Positions 33,238-42,831 are shown, counted from the first letter of the stretch. The stretch is 56,730 bases of DNA from Hymenobacter metallilatus (GCF_003944705.1 NZ_RWIS01000020.1:1-56730), one strand, 5' to 3'. Numbers and translations: made by a program. The notes: a model not told the origin generated them from the sequence alone.

Positions 33238-35655
33238 TTGATTTTACCCCAGAATTTCGAGCAGAAGATTGGCTTCACGCAGCTGCGTGAGTTGCTGGAC
33301 GGCCTGTGCCTGAGCGCGCTGGGCCGGCAGTTTGTAGCCAAGATGAGCTTCCTGACCAAACACGACCAGCTGGAAAAGCTGCTCCTGCAAACCGACGAGT
33401 TCCGCCAGCTGCTCAACAGCGGCGCGGAGTTTCCAGGTGCCCATTACCACGATGTGCACCAGCACCTGGTGCGGGCCAACCTGCCCGGCTCTTACCTGGA
33501 GGTGGCCGCCTTTTACGCCATCAAGATGAGCCTGCGCACCATCCGTGAGGCGCTGACGTTTTTTACCCGGGCCGAAGAGGACTTATACCCCACGCTGCGC
33601 CTGCTAGGCATTGGCGTGCAGGTAGACCGCAACCTGCTGGCCGCCTTGGACAAAGTGGTGGATGATGAAGGCCTCGTGCGCGACGATGCCTCCCCGCTGC
33701 TGCGCCAGATCCGGCAGGAGCTGATTGCCCGGCAGGTGCAGCTGCGCAAGCAGATTGCCGGCATCCTGCGCCACGCCCGCCAGGAAGGCTGGGTGCCCGA
33801 GGGCTCCGAGCCTACTATCCGGGGTGGGCGCTTGGTGCTGCCCGTTATTGCCGAGCACAAGCGTCGGGTGAAGGGCCTGATTCACGATGAGTCGGCCACC
33901 GGCCAGACGGTGTACATTGAGCCGGAAGCGGTGTTCGAGCTGAATAACGACATCAAGGACCTCGATAATGCTTATCACCGCGAGCTGGTACGCATCCTCA
34001 CCCAACTCACGGTCCAGCTGCGCCCACATATTCCGGATCTGCGCAAGGCCTATCAGTACCTCGGTCTACTCGACTTCATTCGGGCCAAAGCCCAGCTGGC
34101 GCGCCGCCTGGAGGCTTCCTTGCCCGTGCTGCATCCGCGCCCCATGATGCGCTGGCAGCAGGTGCGCCATCCGCTGCTCTACCTCACTTTCCTGAGCCAC
34201 GCCAAGGACGACCCGCGCGAGGTGGTACCCCTGGATATTGAGCTCACGCCCGAGCAGCGCATCCTGCTGATTTCGGGGCCCAACGCGGGTGGTAAGTCTG
34301 TGAGCATGAAAACGGTGGGCTTGGTGCAGTACATGCTCCAGTGCGGCCTGCTGATTCCGGCTGGCGAAACCTCCGAGGCCGGTATGTTCGATGATATTTT
34401 CCTGGATATCGGCGACGAGCAGAGCCTGGAAAACGACCTGAGCACCTACTCCTCGCACCTGCTCAGCATGAAGCAGTTTGTGACCCTGGCCGGCAAGCGC
34501 AGCCTGGTGCTGATTGACGAGTTTGGTACCGGCACCGAGCCCAGCCTGGGCGGGGCCATTGCCGAGGCGGTGCTGGAGCAGCTGAACCGCGCCCGGGCCT
34601 TCGGCGTCATCACCACCCACTACACCAACCTGAAAAATTACGCGGAGCGCACGCCCGGCATCGTGAACGGGGCCATGCGCTACGACCCCGACCAGCTGCA
34701 GCCGCTCTACCGCCTCGAAATTGGGAAGCCGGGCTCCTCGTTCGCCATCGAAATTGCCCGTAAAATCGGGTTGCCGAAGCAGCTGGTGGAGCGCGCTACG
34801 CAGTTGGTGGGCAAGGACAAAATCCGCTACGACCGGCTGCTGGAGGGTCTCGAAAAGGAGAAAACCGAGCTGGAGCAGCGCACCGCCGAAGCGGCCAAGG
34901 CCGAGCGGCGCATGAAAAAAGCCGCCCAGGAGTATCAGGACCTCAAGAAGTACCTCGATGATACCACGCTGGAGGTGCTGCGCGACGCCAAAGCCAAGGC
35001 CAAGCTGCTGCTTAAGGATGCCAACCAGCAGATTGAGTCTACCATCCAGGAAATCCGGATTGGGCAGGCCGAGAAGGAACGTACCAAGGAAGCCCGCGGC
35101 AAGCTGGAAACCTTCGTGCGCGAAAAGCTGCACATTGAGCCGCCCAAGCCCCGGGCCACCCGCGAAATGGCCGACCCCAACACCCTCAAGCCCGGCGACA
35201 AGGTGGCGCTGCTGGGGCAGGAGGGCCACGGCGAAATCATGAGCGTGAAGGGCAAGACGGCGGAGGTGAGCTTCGGCGGGCTGAAAACCATCGTGAAAGT
35301 CAGCCAGCTGGAAAAGCTCACCCGCTCCGAAATCCGGGAGCGGGAGAAAACCGCCGCCCGCAAAGCCCCGGCCCAGCACGCCACCCTCGACATTACGGGC
35401 CGCATGGCCGGCTTCAACACCACCCTGGACCTGCGTGGGGAGCGGGCCGAGGATGCGCTCAATAAGATCATGGCCTACGTGGATGACGCCGTGATGCTGG
35501 GTGTGCCGGAAATCAAAATCCTGCACGGCCGCGGCAACGGCGTGCTGCGACAGATTGCCCGCGACTACCTGCACCGCACCCGCGCCGTAGCCAGCGTCGC
35601 CGACGAGCACGCCGACCGCGGCGGCGACGGGGTGACGGTGGCCGTGTTGAAGTAA
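33238..35655 (+). CDS. mutS2: Endonuclease MutS2
   Basis: 805 aa from a TTG at 33238; the translated start (ILPQNFEQKIGFTQLRELL) agrees with family N-termini and no ATG is available in frame upstream. Clamp and lever region to about 330, then the MutS ATPase: Walker A SGPNAGGKSVSMKT (Gly347 on), DEFGTGTEP near 425-435. A long charged coiled coil follows (about 530-640), then a KOW-like linker. The Smr nuclease domain is at the C-terminus (LDLRGERAEDALNKI, HGRGNGVLRQI). MutS2 suppresses recombination and can rescue collided ribosomes in other bacteria. Confidence 0.95.
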   Translation: MILPQNFEQKIGFTQLRELLDGLCLSALGRQFVAKMSFLTKHDQLEKLLLQTDEFRQLLNSGAEFPGAHYHDVHQHLVRANLPGSYLEVAAFYAIKMSLRTIREALTFFTRAEEDLYPTLRLLGIGVQVDRNLLAALDKVVDDEGLVRDDASPLLRQIRQELIARQVQLRKQIAGILRHARQEGWVPEGSEPTIRGGRLVLPVIAEHKRRVKGLIHDESATGQTVYIEPEAVFELNNDIKDLDNAYHRELVRILTQLTVQLRPHIPDLRKAYQYLGLLDFIRAKAQLARRLEASLPVLHPRPMMRWQQVRHPLLYLTFLSHAKDDPREVVPLDIELTPEQRILLISGPNAGGKSVSMKTVGLVQYMLQCGLLIPAGETSEAGMFDDIFLDIGDEQSLENDLSTYSSHLLSMKQFVTLAGKRSLVLIDEFGTGTEPSLGGAIAEAVLEQLNRARAFGVITTHYTNLKNYAERTPGIVNGAMRYDPDQLQPLYRLEIGKPGSSFAIEIARKIGLPKQLVERATQLVGKDKIRYDRLLEGLEKEKTELEQRTAEAAKAERRMKKAAQEYQDLKKYLDDTTLEVLRDAKAKAKLLLKDANQQIESTIQEIRIGQAEKERTKEARGKLETFVREKLHIEPPKPRATREMADPNTLKPGDKVALLGQEGHGEIMSVKGKTAEVSFGGLKTIVKVSQLEKLTRSEIREREKTAARKAPAQHATLDITGRMAGFNTTLDLRGERAEDALNKIMAYVDDAVMLGVPEIKILHGRGNGVLRQIARDYLHRTRAVASVADEHADRGGDGVTVAVLK

Positions 35656-35862
35656 AATCACAGATGATGCAGATAGCGCAGATTCGTTCAGGCAGTGCAC
35701 GACGGTGATAGTAGATTCAAGGGTACTTTTCCCCAACTGTTATGATAGCCAACGGTTGCCCTCACTATCTGCTACCAGCCTGTATCTATGAAGTCCACTT
35801 AGTTCACAAGGCCAGCCAGAATAAATCTGCGCTTTCCTCCTCATCTGTACCACCTGTGATTT
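35655..35862. repeat. Stop-to-start intergenic hairpin H7, 9-nt CAGAT repeats
   Basis: Outer arms AAATCACAG (35655-35663) and CTGTGATTT (35854-35862) pair exactly; a second pair is GCGCAGATT (35677-35685) with AATCTGCGC (35823-35831). Between them the left arm carries CAGAT about every 9 nt. The centre (about 135 nt) has weaker self-complementarity. It starts on the last base of the mutS2 stop and ends immediately before the rlmF ATG. More decayed than H4-H6. Confidence 0.65.
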
Positions 35863-36789
35863 ATGCACCCTCGTAACCCCCACAACGCCCGCTACGATTT
35901 TACGCAGCTGCTCAGTCACAGCCCCGAGCTGGCAGCCTTCGTGGTGCCCAACCCCACCGGCGACCAGACTATCGACTTCGCCAACCCGGCCGCAGTGAAG
36001 GCGCTGAATCGGGCGCTGCTGCGGCAGTTTTATGGCGTGCAGCACTGGGATATTCCGGCCGGCTACCTCTGCCCGCCCATTCCCGGCCGTGCCGACTACC
36101 TGCATTACGCCGCTGATTTGCTGGCTGAAGCCAACGGCGGCGAGGTGCCCCACGGCAAAGCGGTGCATGTGCTGGATGTGGGCGTGGGGGCCAACTGCGT
36201 GTACCCCATCATCGGCTCCCGGGCCTACAGCTGGCGCTTCGTGGGCTCCGAAATTGACCAGGTAGCTCTGAAAGCCGCCCGTAATATGGTGGCCGTCAAT
36301 CCCGGGCTGGCCGGCCGCATTGATTTCCGCCTGCAAACCCACTCCGATTACGTGTTCGATGGTATCGTGAAGCCCCGGGAGGAGTTTGACTTGGTGGTGT
36401 GCAACCCGCCGTTTCATGCTTCGGCGGCGGCGGCGGCCGAGGGCAGTCAACGCAAAAATCGCAACCTGGGCTACCCCAAAGCGGCCGCGCCCGTGCTGAA
36501 CTTCGGGGGGCAGAACTCGGAGCTGTGGTGTGAAGGCGGGGAGGAAGGCTTCCTGAAACGCATGGTGGCTCAAAGCGCGCCGCTGGGCCAGCAGGTGTTG
36601 TGGTTCAGTACGCTCATTTCCAAAAAGGAAACCCTGCCCAGCATTCAGCACTTCCTGAAACTGGCCGGTGCCCCCGAAACCCACGTTATTCAGATGAGCC
36701 AGGGCCAAAAAATCAGCCGCCTCGTGGCCTGGTCCTTTCAAACACCCGAGCAACGCCAGACCTGGGCCCAGCGGCGGTGGAAAGCGTAG
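35863..36789 (+). CDS. rlmF: 23S rRNA (adenine-1618-N6)-methyltransferase
   Basis: 308 aa. N-terminal MHPRNPHNARYDFTQLL is the RlmF start; DVGVGANCVYPIIG is the SAM-binding loop (about 105-120), and NPPFHAS near 180 is the N6-adenine catalytic motif. GSQRKNRNLG and LNFGGQNSELWCEGGEE are diagnostic family segments. It methylates A1618 of 23S rRNA in the cytosol. The start codon directly follows hairpin H7. Confidence 0.95.
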   Translation: MHPRNPHNARYDFTQLLSHSPELAAFVVPNPTGDQTIDFANPAAVKALNRALLRQFYGVQHWDIPAGYLCPPIPGRADYLHYAADLLAEANGGEVPHGKAVHVLDVGVGANCVYPIIGSRAYSWRFVGSEIDQVALKAARNMVAVNPGLAGRIDFRLQTHSDYVFDGIVKPREEFDLVVCNPPFHASAAAAAEGSQRKNRNLGYPKAAAPVLNFGGQNSELWCEGGEEGFLKRMVAQSAPLGQQVLWFSTLISKKETLPSIQHFLKLAGAPETHVIQMSQGQKISRLVAWSFQTPEQRQTWAQRRWKA

Positions 36790-36852
36790 GTTTTACCACT
36801 TGTCATTCTGCGCGACATACTCAGGATGACAATCGAGAAAAATCAATCAATA

Positions 36853-36885
36853 AAAAGGCGGCTTCCTGTACGGGAGCCGCCTTTT
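36853..36885 (+). terminator. Intrinsic terminator of rlmF
   Basis: AAAAGGCGGCT (36853-36863) pairs with AGCCGCCTTTT (36875-36885). It lies between convergent genes and can act both ways. Just before it, at about 36803-36833, is a short GTCATTCTG...CAGGATGAC palindrome of the dispersed family. Confidence 0.85.
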
Positions 36886-36940
36886 CTACTGTGTGAGCCG
36901 CCAGAAAGCTGAGTTCTAGCTTCTCATATCTAACCTCTGA

Positions 36941-39232
36941 TTACTCTACCACCACGCGGCTAACCTGCGTCTGCTCGGCAGTTTCAATGTGCACTAGGTA
37001 CAACCCGGCGCGCAGCTGCGAGGCATCTACGCTGATGTCCTGACCATTTAGCGGCTTGGTTTGGTCGAGCACTACGCGGCCGGTGGCGTCGCGCAGGGTT
37101 ACGCGGGCGGTGCGGGCGGCACCCGACTGCACGCGCAGCTGGAACTGGCCACGGGTGGGGTTGGGGTACACCTGTACGCTGCTCTGCTGCACCGTGGCCG
37201 TTTTGTTGCTCAGCACCAGGTTGCACACCTGCACACCGTTGTTCTGGTCCTGAATGCGCTTGGCGAATTCCTGGTAGTACTGGTTAGTAACGCGGGCATC
37301 GTGCACGATGAGCGTGTTCTCGTCGTTTTCGGTGTTGGCCGAAAGGCTCCAGTTGTGCGAGCCTACGAACACCTGCGGGTCCGACTGGGCGGCGCCGGCA
37401 TCGATGATGGCGTATTTGTGGTGCATGATGCCGGTACCATTGTATAGCATGATGCGGTTGCCGATGGTGCTCTGGATGTTGTCGAAGATGCTCTGCGCGG
37501 CCGTGTTGGCGGTAATTTCGTTCAGCAGCATCTCCGAGCAGCTACCGATGTTCTTCTGCTGAATCTGGTTGCGGATGGCGTTGCCGATGTCGCTCTGAGT
37601 GAGCAGCATGGTGGCAATGTGCAGGTCGTTGTCGGCGGTTTGCACGGCCTGAATCAGGCGGCCATTCACGTTGTCGGTGGGCGAGAACCACGACTCGACC
37701 GATTTGCCGGCAATGTTGAGGTAGTGCGGGGTGTTGTCGGTTTTCAGGGAGCCAAACTTAGCCGTAGCCAGCGTGCCCGAGCCCCACATCTCGTTGAACT
37801 CCACGGCGTACACCTTGGCCAGCGACTGGTCCTGGATGGCAATGGAGTTGTTCCGGTCGGTGCTCAGCTGGGCACCGGTCCAGTTGGTTGAGCCGGTCCA
37901 CACCCAGGGCTGGTTGGGGTTGGTGCTGTTTGCGTCAATCACCACAAACTTATTGTGCATGATATTCATGGTCGTCTGGCGGCCAATACGCGGAATGCTG
38001 GCATCGAGGCTCTGGATGCTGACGTTGGCGTTGTCATTCTCGAACAGCACCCGCACGGCCACGCCCCGGGCCTTGGCCGCATTTACGGCTGCCAGAATGG
38101 TGGGGCTGTTCCAGTTATAGATGGCAATGTCCAGCGTTTGTTGGGCACGGGAAATGTAGCGGGCAATGGTATCGGCCATGGCCCCGCCCGGTAGCGACAG
38201 GGCATTGTTGCCGGGGCTGGCCAGTGCCGTATTCACGGTGCTGGTAAAATAGGTGCGCATTTTACCCGTCGACTGCGAAGCCGTAATCATAGGAATTACG
38301 CGCGACTCAGAAAGGCCGGCGGCGTTGGTGCTGCTGGCCTTCACGTAGTAAATAGTGGCCGGCTGCAGGCCCGAAATGGTCAGGCTGTGGTTAATGGTGC
38401 TGGTGGCATTGGTAACAGCCGTAAAGGGGCCAGCCGCCGAGGTAGCATACTCCAGCTTGGTATCACCGGGGTTCTGGGTGATGTAACTCACCGTAAAGCC
38501 AGTGGTGGTAATGTTGGTGGGAGCCGGCACGTTCACGAAGTTGGGCGTATTGCCCTGGCGGAAGTCGGCGTAGAGGCGGGGTAGCAGCTGGTAACCCGTG
38601 TTGCCAGCCGTATTAGTGAACTGGCTCATAATGCCCACCACATCGAAATTGCCGGTAGGGGAAGGCTTACCAATCAGACCGTCGGGGCCGTTGGAGGCCG
38701 CGTTAACGTACATGATGGTGGTGGCGTTGCCGCTGATGCGGTAGGTAGTGCTGGCAAATGCCGTAACAGCCGCCCCGGCCGTGGTGGTAACGGTGGTGGC
38801 ATTGGTGAGCTTCACCAGCTGGCCTTCGTAGGCTTCGGCATAGGCTGCGGAGGCATTGGTAGCCGAGAAGGCCACCGGGGTGGGCAGCGGCCGGTTGCCG
38901 GCCAGTACCGTCAGCGTCGTAACCGGATCCAGCTCCAGCAGCCCTTTATAGTCCTTAAGGGTACCCGTAACCTGAATGGAGTCACCCTGGCGTACGTTGG
39001 CAGTCAGGGTGGAGGAGTACACACCAATGCCTGCTGTGCCATCCTGCAGGTAGCGGATGGCTCCCAGCTCGGAGCCGTTGGTAACCACACCGCGTAGCGT
39101 AACCGTGGCCCCGGAAGCGCCATATGCAGGTGCCTGTGCCCGGGCGGCGGCAATAGTTATGGCCGTTTGCGCGTGCGCGGGCAGCCAGGAGGCAAGGCTG
39201 AACAGCAATGCCAGCAGGGGTAATTTTTTCAT
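36941..39232 (-). CDS. T9SS-exported phospholipase D-like protein
   Basis: 763 aa from the ATG at 39232 (signal KKLPLLALLFSLASWLPAHAQ). Domain order: OB-fold-like N-terminal domain (about 22-230; TVTLRGVVTNGSELGAIRYL), fibronectin type III (about 240-320), then two PLD half-sites, HNKFVVIDA and HHKYAIIDA, each with the HxK core and a trailing GSTNW or GSHNW. The last 80 residues are a T9SS type A sorting domain (YPNPTRGQFQL, LRDATGRVV, LRAGLYLVHI). Predicted secreted phosphodiesterase, possibly nuclease or phospholipase; substrate unknown. A shorter paralogue lies directly upstream. Confidence 0.85.
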   Translation of the reverse strand: MKKLPLLALLFSLASWLPAHAQTAITIAAARAQAPAYGASGATVTLRGVVTNGSELGAIRYLQDGTAGIGVYSSTLTANVRQGDSIQVTGTLKDYKGLLELDPVTTLTVLAGNRPLPTPVAFSATNASAAYAEAYEGQLVKLTNATTVTTTAGAAVTAFASTTYRISGNATTIMYVNAASNGPDGLIGKPSPTGNFDVVGIMSQFTNTAGNTGYQLLPRLYADFRQGNTPNFVNVPAPTNITTTGFTVSYITQNPGDTKLEYATSAAGPFTAVTNATSTINHSLTISGLQPATIYYVKASSTNAAGLSESRVIPMITASQSTGKMRTYFTSTVNTALASPGNNALSLPGGAMADTIARYISRAQQTLDIAIYNWNSPTILAAVNAAKARGVAVRVLFENDNANVSIQSLDASIPRIGRQTTMNIMHNKFVVIDANSTNPNQPWVWTGSTNWTGAQLSTDRNNSIAIQDQSLAKVYAVEFNEMWGSGTLATAKFGSLKTDNTPHYLNIAGKSVESWFSPTDNVNGRLIQAVQTADNDLHIATMLLTQSDIGNAIRNQIQQKNIGSCSEMLLNEITANTAAQSIFDNIQSTIGNRIMLYNGTGIMHHKYAIIDAGAAQSDPQVFVGSHNWSLSANTENDENTLIVHDARVTNQYYQEFAKRIQDQNNGVQVCNLVLSNKTATVQQSSVQVYPNPTRGQFQLRVQSGAARTARVTLRDATGRVVLDQTKPLNGQDISVDASQLRAGLYLVHIETAEQTQVSRVVVE

Positions 39233-39361
39233 CAAAGCGAAAAAGGTTGGGGGGAAGGTGTGCAACTGAAAAACGGATACAAATATCCTGATTTTCAGCC
39301 TAAAGTTGGGCGCGGCCAGATGAAGAGTTTATGACGCTTCCCGGATGGTGGTGCGTAGCAG

Positions 39362-40378
39362 TTACCGGCCGGCTGGTTTCTTTTTGTTGTCGGTGAGCAT
39401 GGGAACAGCCGGCGAGTTGGAGGTGCCATTGGCATTGGTGGAGGACACCCGCACGTAGTAAGTGGTGGTAGGCTCCAGGTTGGTCAGCTCCACGCTGTGC
39501 ATGGTAGTAAGGGCGGGCAGATTGACGACGGTACCCAGGGCTGCCGTTTTGCCGTACTCCACCTTGCTGCTGCCGGGGTTGGCCGTCTGGAAAATAACCG
39601 TGAAGCCGTTCCGGTAAATGTTGGTAGGCACTGGCTCGCCCTGAATAGCAGGCAAACCGCCCGCCACCACAAAGTCGGAAAACAGGCGGGGCAGCAGCTG
39701 GTAGCCGCCCGCACCGGTTTGGGTAAACTGGCTCACGGTGCCAATCAGGTCGTAGGTGCTGGTGGGCGGCAGTTTATCAATCAGCCCATTCTCGCCAGTA
39801 GAGGCCACATGGATGCGAATGGGCGTGGTCTTCTGGCCGTTGAGCAGATAGTTGGTGTTGCCCTTAAGGGCCTCGGCCGGAGCACCAGTGCCGGTGGTGA
39901 GGCTGCTGAGCCCTTTGATGCGCACCAACCGGCCTTCGTAGGCATCGTCGAACACCGTGTTTATATCTGCCGCGGCCACCTCCAGAGGAACCACCCGCCG
40001 GCCCGAAGCCACCTTGCTTACGCTGGCAACGGGGTCCATTTCCAGCAGACCGTTGTAGTTCTTGAGCGTCCCGGTTATGTGCACACTGTCGCCGGCAACC
40101 AGGGCGTGCAAATCGGTGTTGGTGGTAGAGAAAACCGCCAGCCCAGCCACTTTATCCTGCACAAAGCGTAACTGACCCAGCTCCGGGCCATTGGTTACCA
40201 CGCCCCGGACTGTTACGGTAGCGCCGGGACCTGCCGCCCGGGCGGCACTAATGGTAGGTGGGGGGGCTGGGGCTGCTACGGTCGCCGCGGTAGCAGGTTT
40301 AGGACGAGCCGGTTGGCGCTGGGCCTGGGCGACCAGCGTACCGGAAAGCAAAAGAACCGGGAGTACAATGCGTTTCAT
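39362..40378 (-). CDS. Secreted OB-fold/Fn3 protein, paralogue of the neighbouring PLD protein's N-terminus
   Basis: 338 aa from the ATG at 40378 (MKRIVLPVLLLSGTLVAQAQ, signal peptide). After a Pro/Ala linker, TVRGVVTNGPELGQLRFVQD, TGTLKNYNGLLEMDPV and the Fn3 stretch TTYYVRVSSTNANGTSNSPA match the downstream gene almost segment by segment. It stops where that protein goes on to its PLD domains, and lacks a T9SS sorting tail (ends NKKKPAGR). So it is a duplicated, enzymatically empty version, perhaps a periplasmic binding partner. That role is a guess. Confidence 0.75.
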   Translation of the reverse strand: MKRIVLPVLLLSGTLVAQAQRQPARPKPATAATVAAPAPPPTISAARAAGPGATVTVRGVVTNGPELGQLRFVQDKVAGLAVFSTTNTDLHALVAGDSVHITGTLKNYNGLLEMDPVASVSKVASGRRVVPLEVAAADINTVFDDAYEGRLVRIKGLSSLTTGTGAPAEALKGNTNYLLNGQKTTPIRIHVASTGENGLIDKLPPTSTYDLIGTVSQFTQTGAGGYQLLPRLFSDFVVAGGLPAIQGEPVPTNIYRNGFTVIFQTANPGSSKVEYGKTAALGTVVNLPALTTMHSVELTNLEPTTTYYVRVSSTNANGTSNSPAVPMLTDNKKKPAGR

Positions 40379-40527
40379 GGAGTGTGAGGGTTGTGCGCGG
40401 GCAGTAAAAGAGAGCAAGTGGGTGGTAGGTGATGAAGGAACCGTATTACCAGTTGAGGTAAAAATACGCCATCGGATTCCGAAAATGCTGTACTTTTTTC
40501 CAGAGATGGGAAAAAAGCGGGAAATAC

Positions 40528-40562
40528 AACGGGCCCGCCGCGTCTGCCGCAACGGGCCCGTT
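40528..40562 (-). terminator. Hairpin terminator of murB
   Basis: AACGGGCCCG (40528-40537) pairs with CGGGCCCGTT (40553-40562). It lies 10 nt beyond the murB stop on the minus strand. A T run follows about 20 nt later on that strand. Confidence 0.7.
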
Positions 40563-40571
40563 TTCAAGGGG

Positions 40572-41600
40572 CTACAGAATATTTACCTCGGGGTGCAGCT
40601 CAATACCAAACTTCTCCCGCACGGAGGCAATAATATCGTAGGCCAGCTCCCGGATATCCTGGCCCTGGGCGCCGCCATGATTCACCAGCACCAGGGCTTG
40701 TTTATCGTGCACACCGTGGGCCCCGCGGCGCTGGCCCTTCCAGCCGCACTGCTCAATCAGCCAGCCGGCGGGCACCTTTACGCCCCCTGGCACGGGGTAG
40801 CCCGGGATGCTGGGGTGCTGGGCTTGCAGCTCATCGTACTTGGTCTGCGACACCTCGGGGTTCTTGAAGAACGAGCCGGCATTCCCAATCTGGGCCGGGT
40901 CGGGGAGCTTGCTGCGGCGGATGTGCATCACGGCCTCGCTTACCTGTCGCGGAGTGGGCTCTTCGCCAATGCCCATATCCTCCAGCGTCGTTTGGATGGC
41001 CCCGTAGCTAACGTTGGGCTGAGCGCGGCGGTGCAGGCGCAACACCAGTCCGGTTACCACATACTGGTTTTTGAGCGGCCCCTTGAACACCGATTCGCGG
41101 TAGCCGAAACCGCACTCCGCGGCCGTAAAGGTGCGCACGTGGCCGGTAGCCAGCTCCAAGGCCTCCAGGTGGTCGAAGGTGTCCTTCAGCTCGGCCCCGT
41201 AGGCTCCGATGTTCTGGAGCGGTGCCGCGCCTACCGTGCCCGGAATCAGGGATAGGTTTTCGATGCCGTTGAGCTCATTATCCAGCGTAAACTGCACCAG
41301 CCCGTGCCACGACTCGCCGGCCCCGGCCCGCACCAGGGCCGAGTCCTCGTCCTGGCTTACCACTTCCAGCCCCCGGATTTCGTTTTTCAGCACTACGCCG
41401 TCGAAATCCTGAGTGAACAAGAGGTTGGACCCCCCGCCCAGAATCAGCTTCTCGGCCTGCTGCACCTCGGGTAGCGCCAGCAACGCCCGCAGCTCATCGG
41501 TGGAGGCAAAGCGGGCAAACAGCCGGGCCTTTACATCGAGCCCAAAAGTGTTGAAGGGACGCAGGGAAACGGAGTGTTCAAGTAGGGGAGCCGGGGCCAT
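40572..41600 (-). CDS. murB: UDP-N-acetylenolpyruvoylglucosamine reductase
   Basis: 342 aa from the ATG at 41600 (MAPAPLLEHSVSLRPFNTFG, in which FNTFG is the usual MurB start). FAD-binding motifs GGGSNLLFT and IPGTVGAAPLQNIGAYG; catalytic Ser in NAGSFFKNP and the C-terminal Glu in HPEVNIL; the type I insert with GFGYRESVFK is present. Reduces UDP-GlcNAc-enolpyruvate to UDP-MurNAc with NADPH for peptidoglycan synthesis in the cytosol. Confidence 0.96.
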   Translation of the reverse strand: MAPAPLLEHSVSLRPFNTFGLDVKARLFARFASTDELRALLALPEVQQAEKLILGGGSNLLFTQDFDGVVLKNEIRGLEVVSQDEDSALVRAGAGESWHGLVQFTLDNELNGIENLSLIPGTVGAAPLQNIGAYGAELKDTFDHLEALELATGHVRTFTAAECGFGYRESVFKGPLKNQYVVTGLVLRLHRRAQPNVSYGAIQTTLEDMGIGEEPTPRQVSEAVMHIRRSKLPDPAQIGNAGSFFKNPEVSQTKYDELQAQHPSIPGYPVPGGVKVPAGWLIEQCGWKGQRRGAHGVHDKQALVLVNHGGAQGQDIRELAYDIIASVREKFGIELHPEVNIL

Positions 41601-41767
41601 AGCGCAGGAAAACGGATGATGCAGGCGCAAAGGTAGCCGTTTGCCGCCTCGTTGAGGTGCGGCCTCGCGCACGGCCACCCACCCCTGGCACCGGCAAGGC
41701 CAATAGGATACCTGGTCGGCAGAAGAATCAATAAAAGGATGAGGCAGGCCGGCAGCCCGCGGGTAAG

Positions 41768-42775
41768 TCAGAATGCTTTGCGCTTACGGTGGGGCGCATC
41801 CATCACCAGTGTTACCAGCAGGGCGTGGGGCAGCGTTACGATGGAGGCCACCACCAGCGCCAGGCTGAACCAGGCAGCGGCATCGGGCAGGCGGTGAGCC
41901 AGCAGGCGGCCCAGCACCAGCAACGCCATACAGCTCAGTAGGAGCAGCGGCGTGGCTCGCCGCAGGAAAAACACCAGCTGGGGCAGCAGGGCCCAGCCGG
42001 TTGGCAGCAATTGCCCATTATTCAGCCAGCTGGTCAGGCGCAGTACATGCTGCAGGCTGTGCCAGTACACAAAGTACACCGCCACCGACCAGCGCGGCGG
42101 CAGCAGCAGGAGCAGCCCGGCCAGTACCAGCAGCTCCACCAGCTCCTGGCGTAGCAAATCCCAGCGCCGCTGCCGGGCATACCAGCCCCAGAGTGCTGCG
42201 TGCCCGGTCATCACTACTATTCCCAGCCCGCCCGATACCGCGCCGAACATGGACGGGGAAATAGCTGCTGCTCCGGTGAAGCGCAGCAAATCGTTGACGA
42301 TGCTGGCCGTCTCGACGGGCCACCAAGTGGCCGGTACCGCAAACAGCAACGTGCCGCGCAGCAGACTATGACTGAGCCAGACCGCCCCTGAAACCTGGGT
42401 GGGTGGGGGAGCATCGGCCGAGCCCCAGTGCCACATGGTGAGCAGAAAGAACAAGCCAACGGTAGCGGCCGGCCAGCGCCACCAGCACAAGCCCACGACA
42501 ACTGCCAGGCCCAGGTACCCGACCAGAAACCGGCCCCAGTAGCGCCAGTCGCGCAGCGCGTTTGCGGCCGGCGCTGCGGCGGGCACTACCAGTTGGTCGC
42601 AGGCTCCGTGGGCAAGGCCCAACGCCACCATGCCCACAGCCAGCGGTACGCCCAACACGAAGTTGGTGTAGGCTGGAAACAACTGCCCAAGCCCGACTAG
42701 CAGGCTAACGGCCGCATAGGAATAATAGCGTGGGGGCCATGGCACCGCCGCCATTGTACCGGGAGAAGAAAGCAT
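41768..42775 (-). CDS. blh: Brp/Blh-family beta-carotene 15,15'-dioxygenase
   Basis: 335 aa, about eight membrane helices. Conserved His residues that coordinate iron in this family appear in GLAHGACDQL, TMWHWGSADA, VYWHSLQHVLRL and LPHALLVTLVMD. It cleaves beta-carotene into two retinals. It lies 99 nt downstream of the rhodopsin gene on the same strand, so the pair forms a pigment-plus-opsin unit. A second in-frame ATG 7 codons in is an alternative start. A hairpin between the genes may reduce blh expression relative to opsin. Confidence 0.88.
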   Translation of the reverse strand: MLSSPGTMAAVPWPPRYYSYAAVSLLVGLGQLFPAYTNFVLGVPLAVGMVALGLAHGACDQLVVPAAAPAANALRDWRYWGRFLVGYLGLAVVVGLCWWRWPAATVGLFFLLTMWHWGSADAPPPTQVSGAVWLSHSLLRGTLLFAVPATWWPVETASIVNDLLRFTGAAAISPSMFGAVSGGLGIVVMTGHAALWGWYARQRRWDLLRQELVELLVLAGLLLLLPPRWSVAVYFVYWHSLQHVLRLTSWLNNGQLLPTGWALLPQLVFFLRRATPLLLLSCMALLVLGRLLAHRLPDAAAWFSLALVVASIVTLPHALLVTLVMDAPHRKRKAF

Positions 42776-42796
42776 ACGTAGCGGAGAAAGAACAAG

Positions 42797-42831
42797 CAGG
42801 CTGCACGACCCGGGGTGGGCAACGCAGCCTG
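42797..42831 (-). promoter_or_regulatory. Possible attenuator hairpin between rhodopsin and blh
   Basis: CAGGCTGC (42797-42804) pairs with GCAGCCTG (42824-42831), and downstream on the minus strand is a T-rich stretch (TTGTTCTTTC). It would permit partial termination after the opsin gene. Weak evidence. Confidence 0.4.

Noticed and set aside
34066..35736. 556-aa minus-strand open frame opposite mutS2
   Set aside because: Composition is His/Gly/Gln-rich as expected for the mirror of a GC-rich gene, with no domains; MutS2 on the plus strand has all its motifs.
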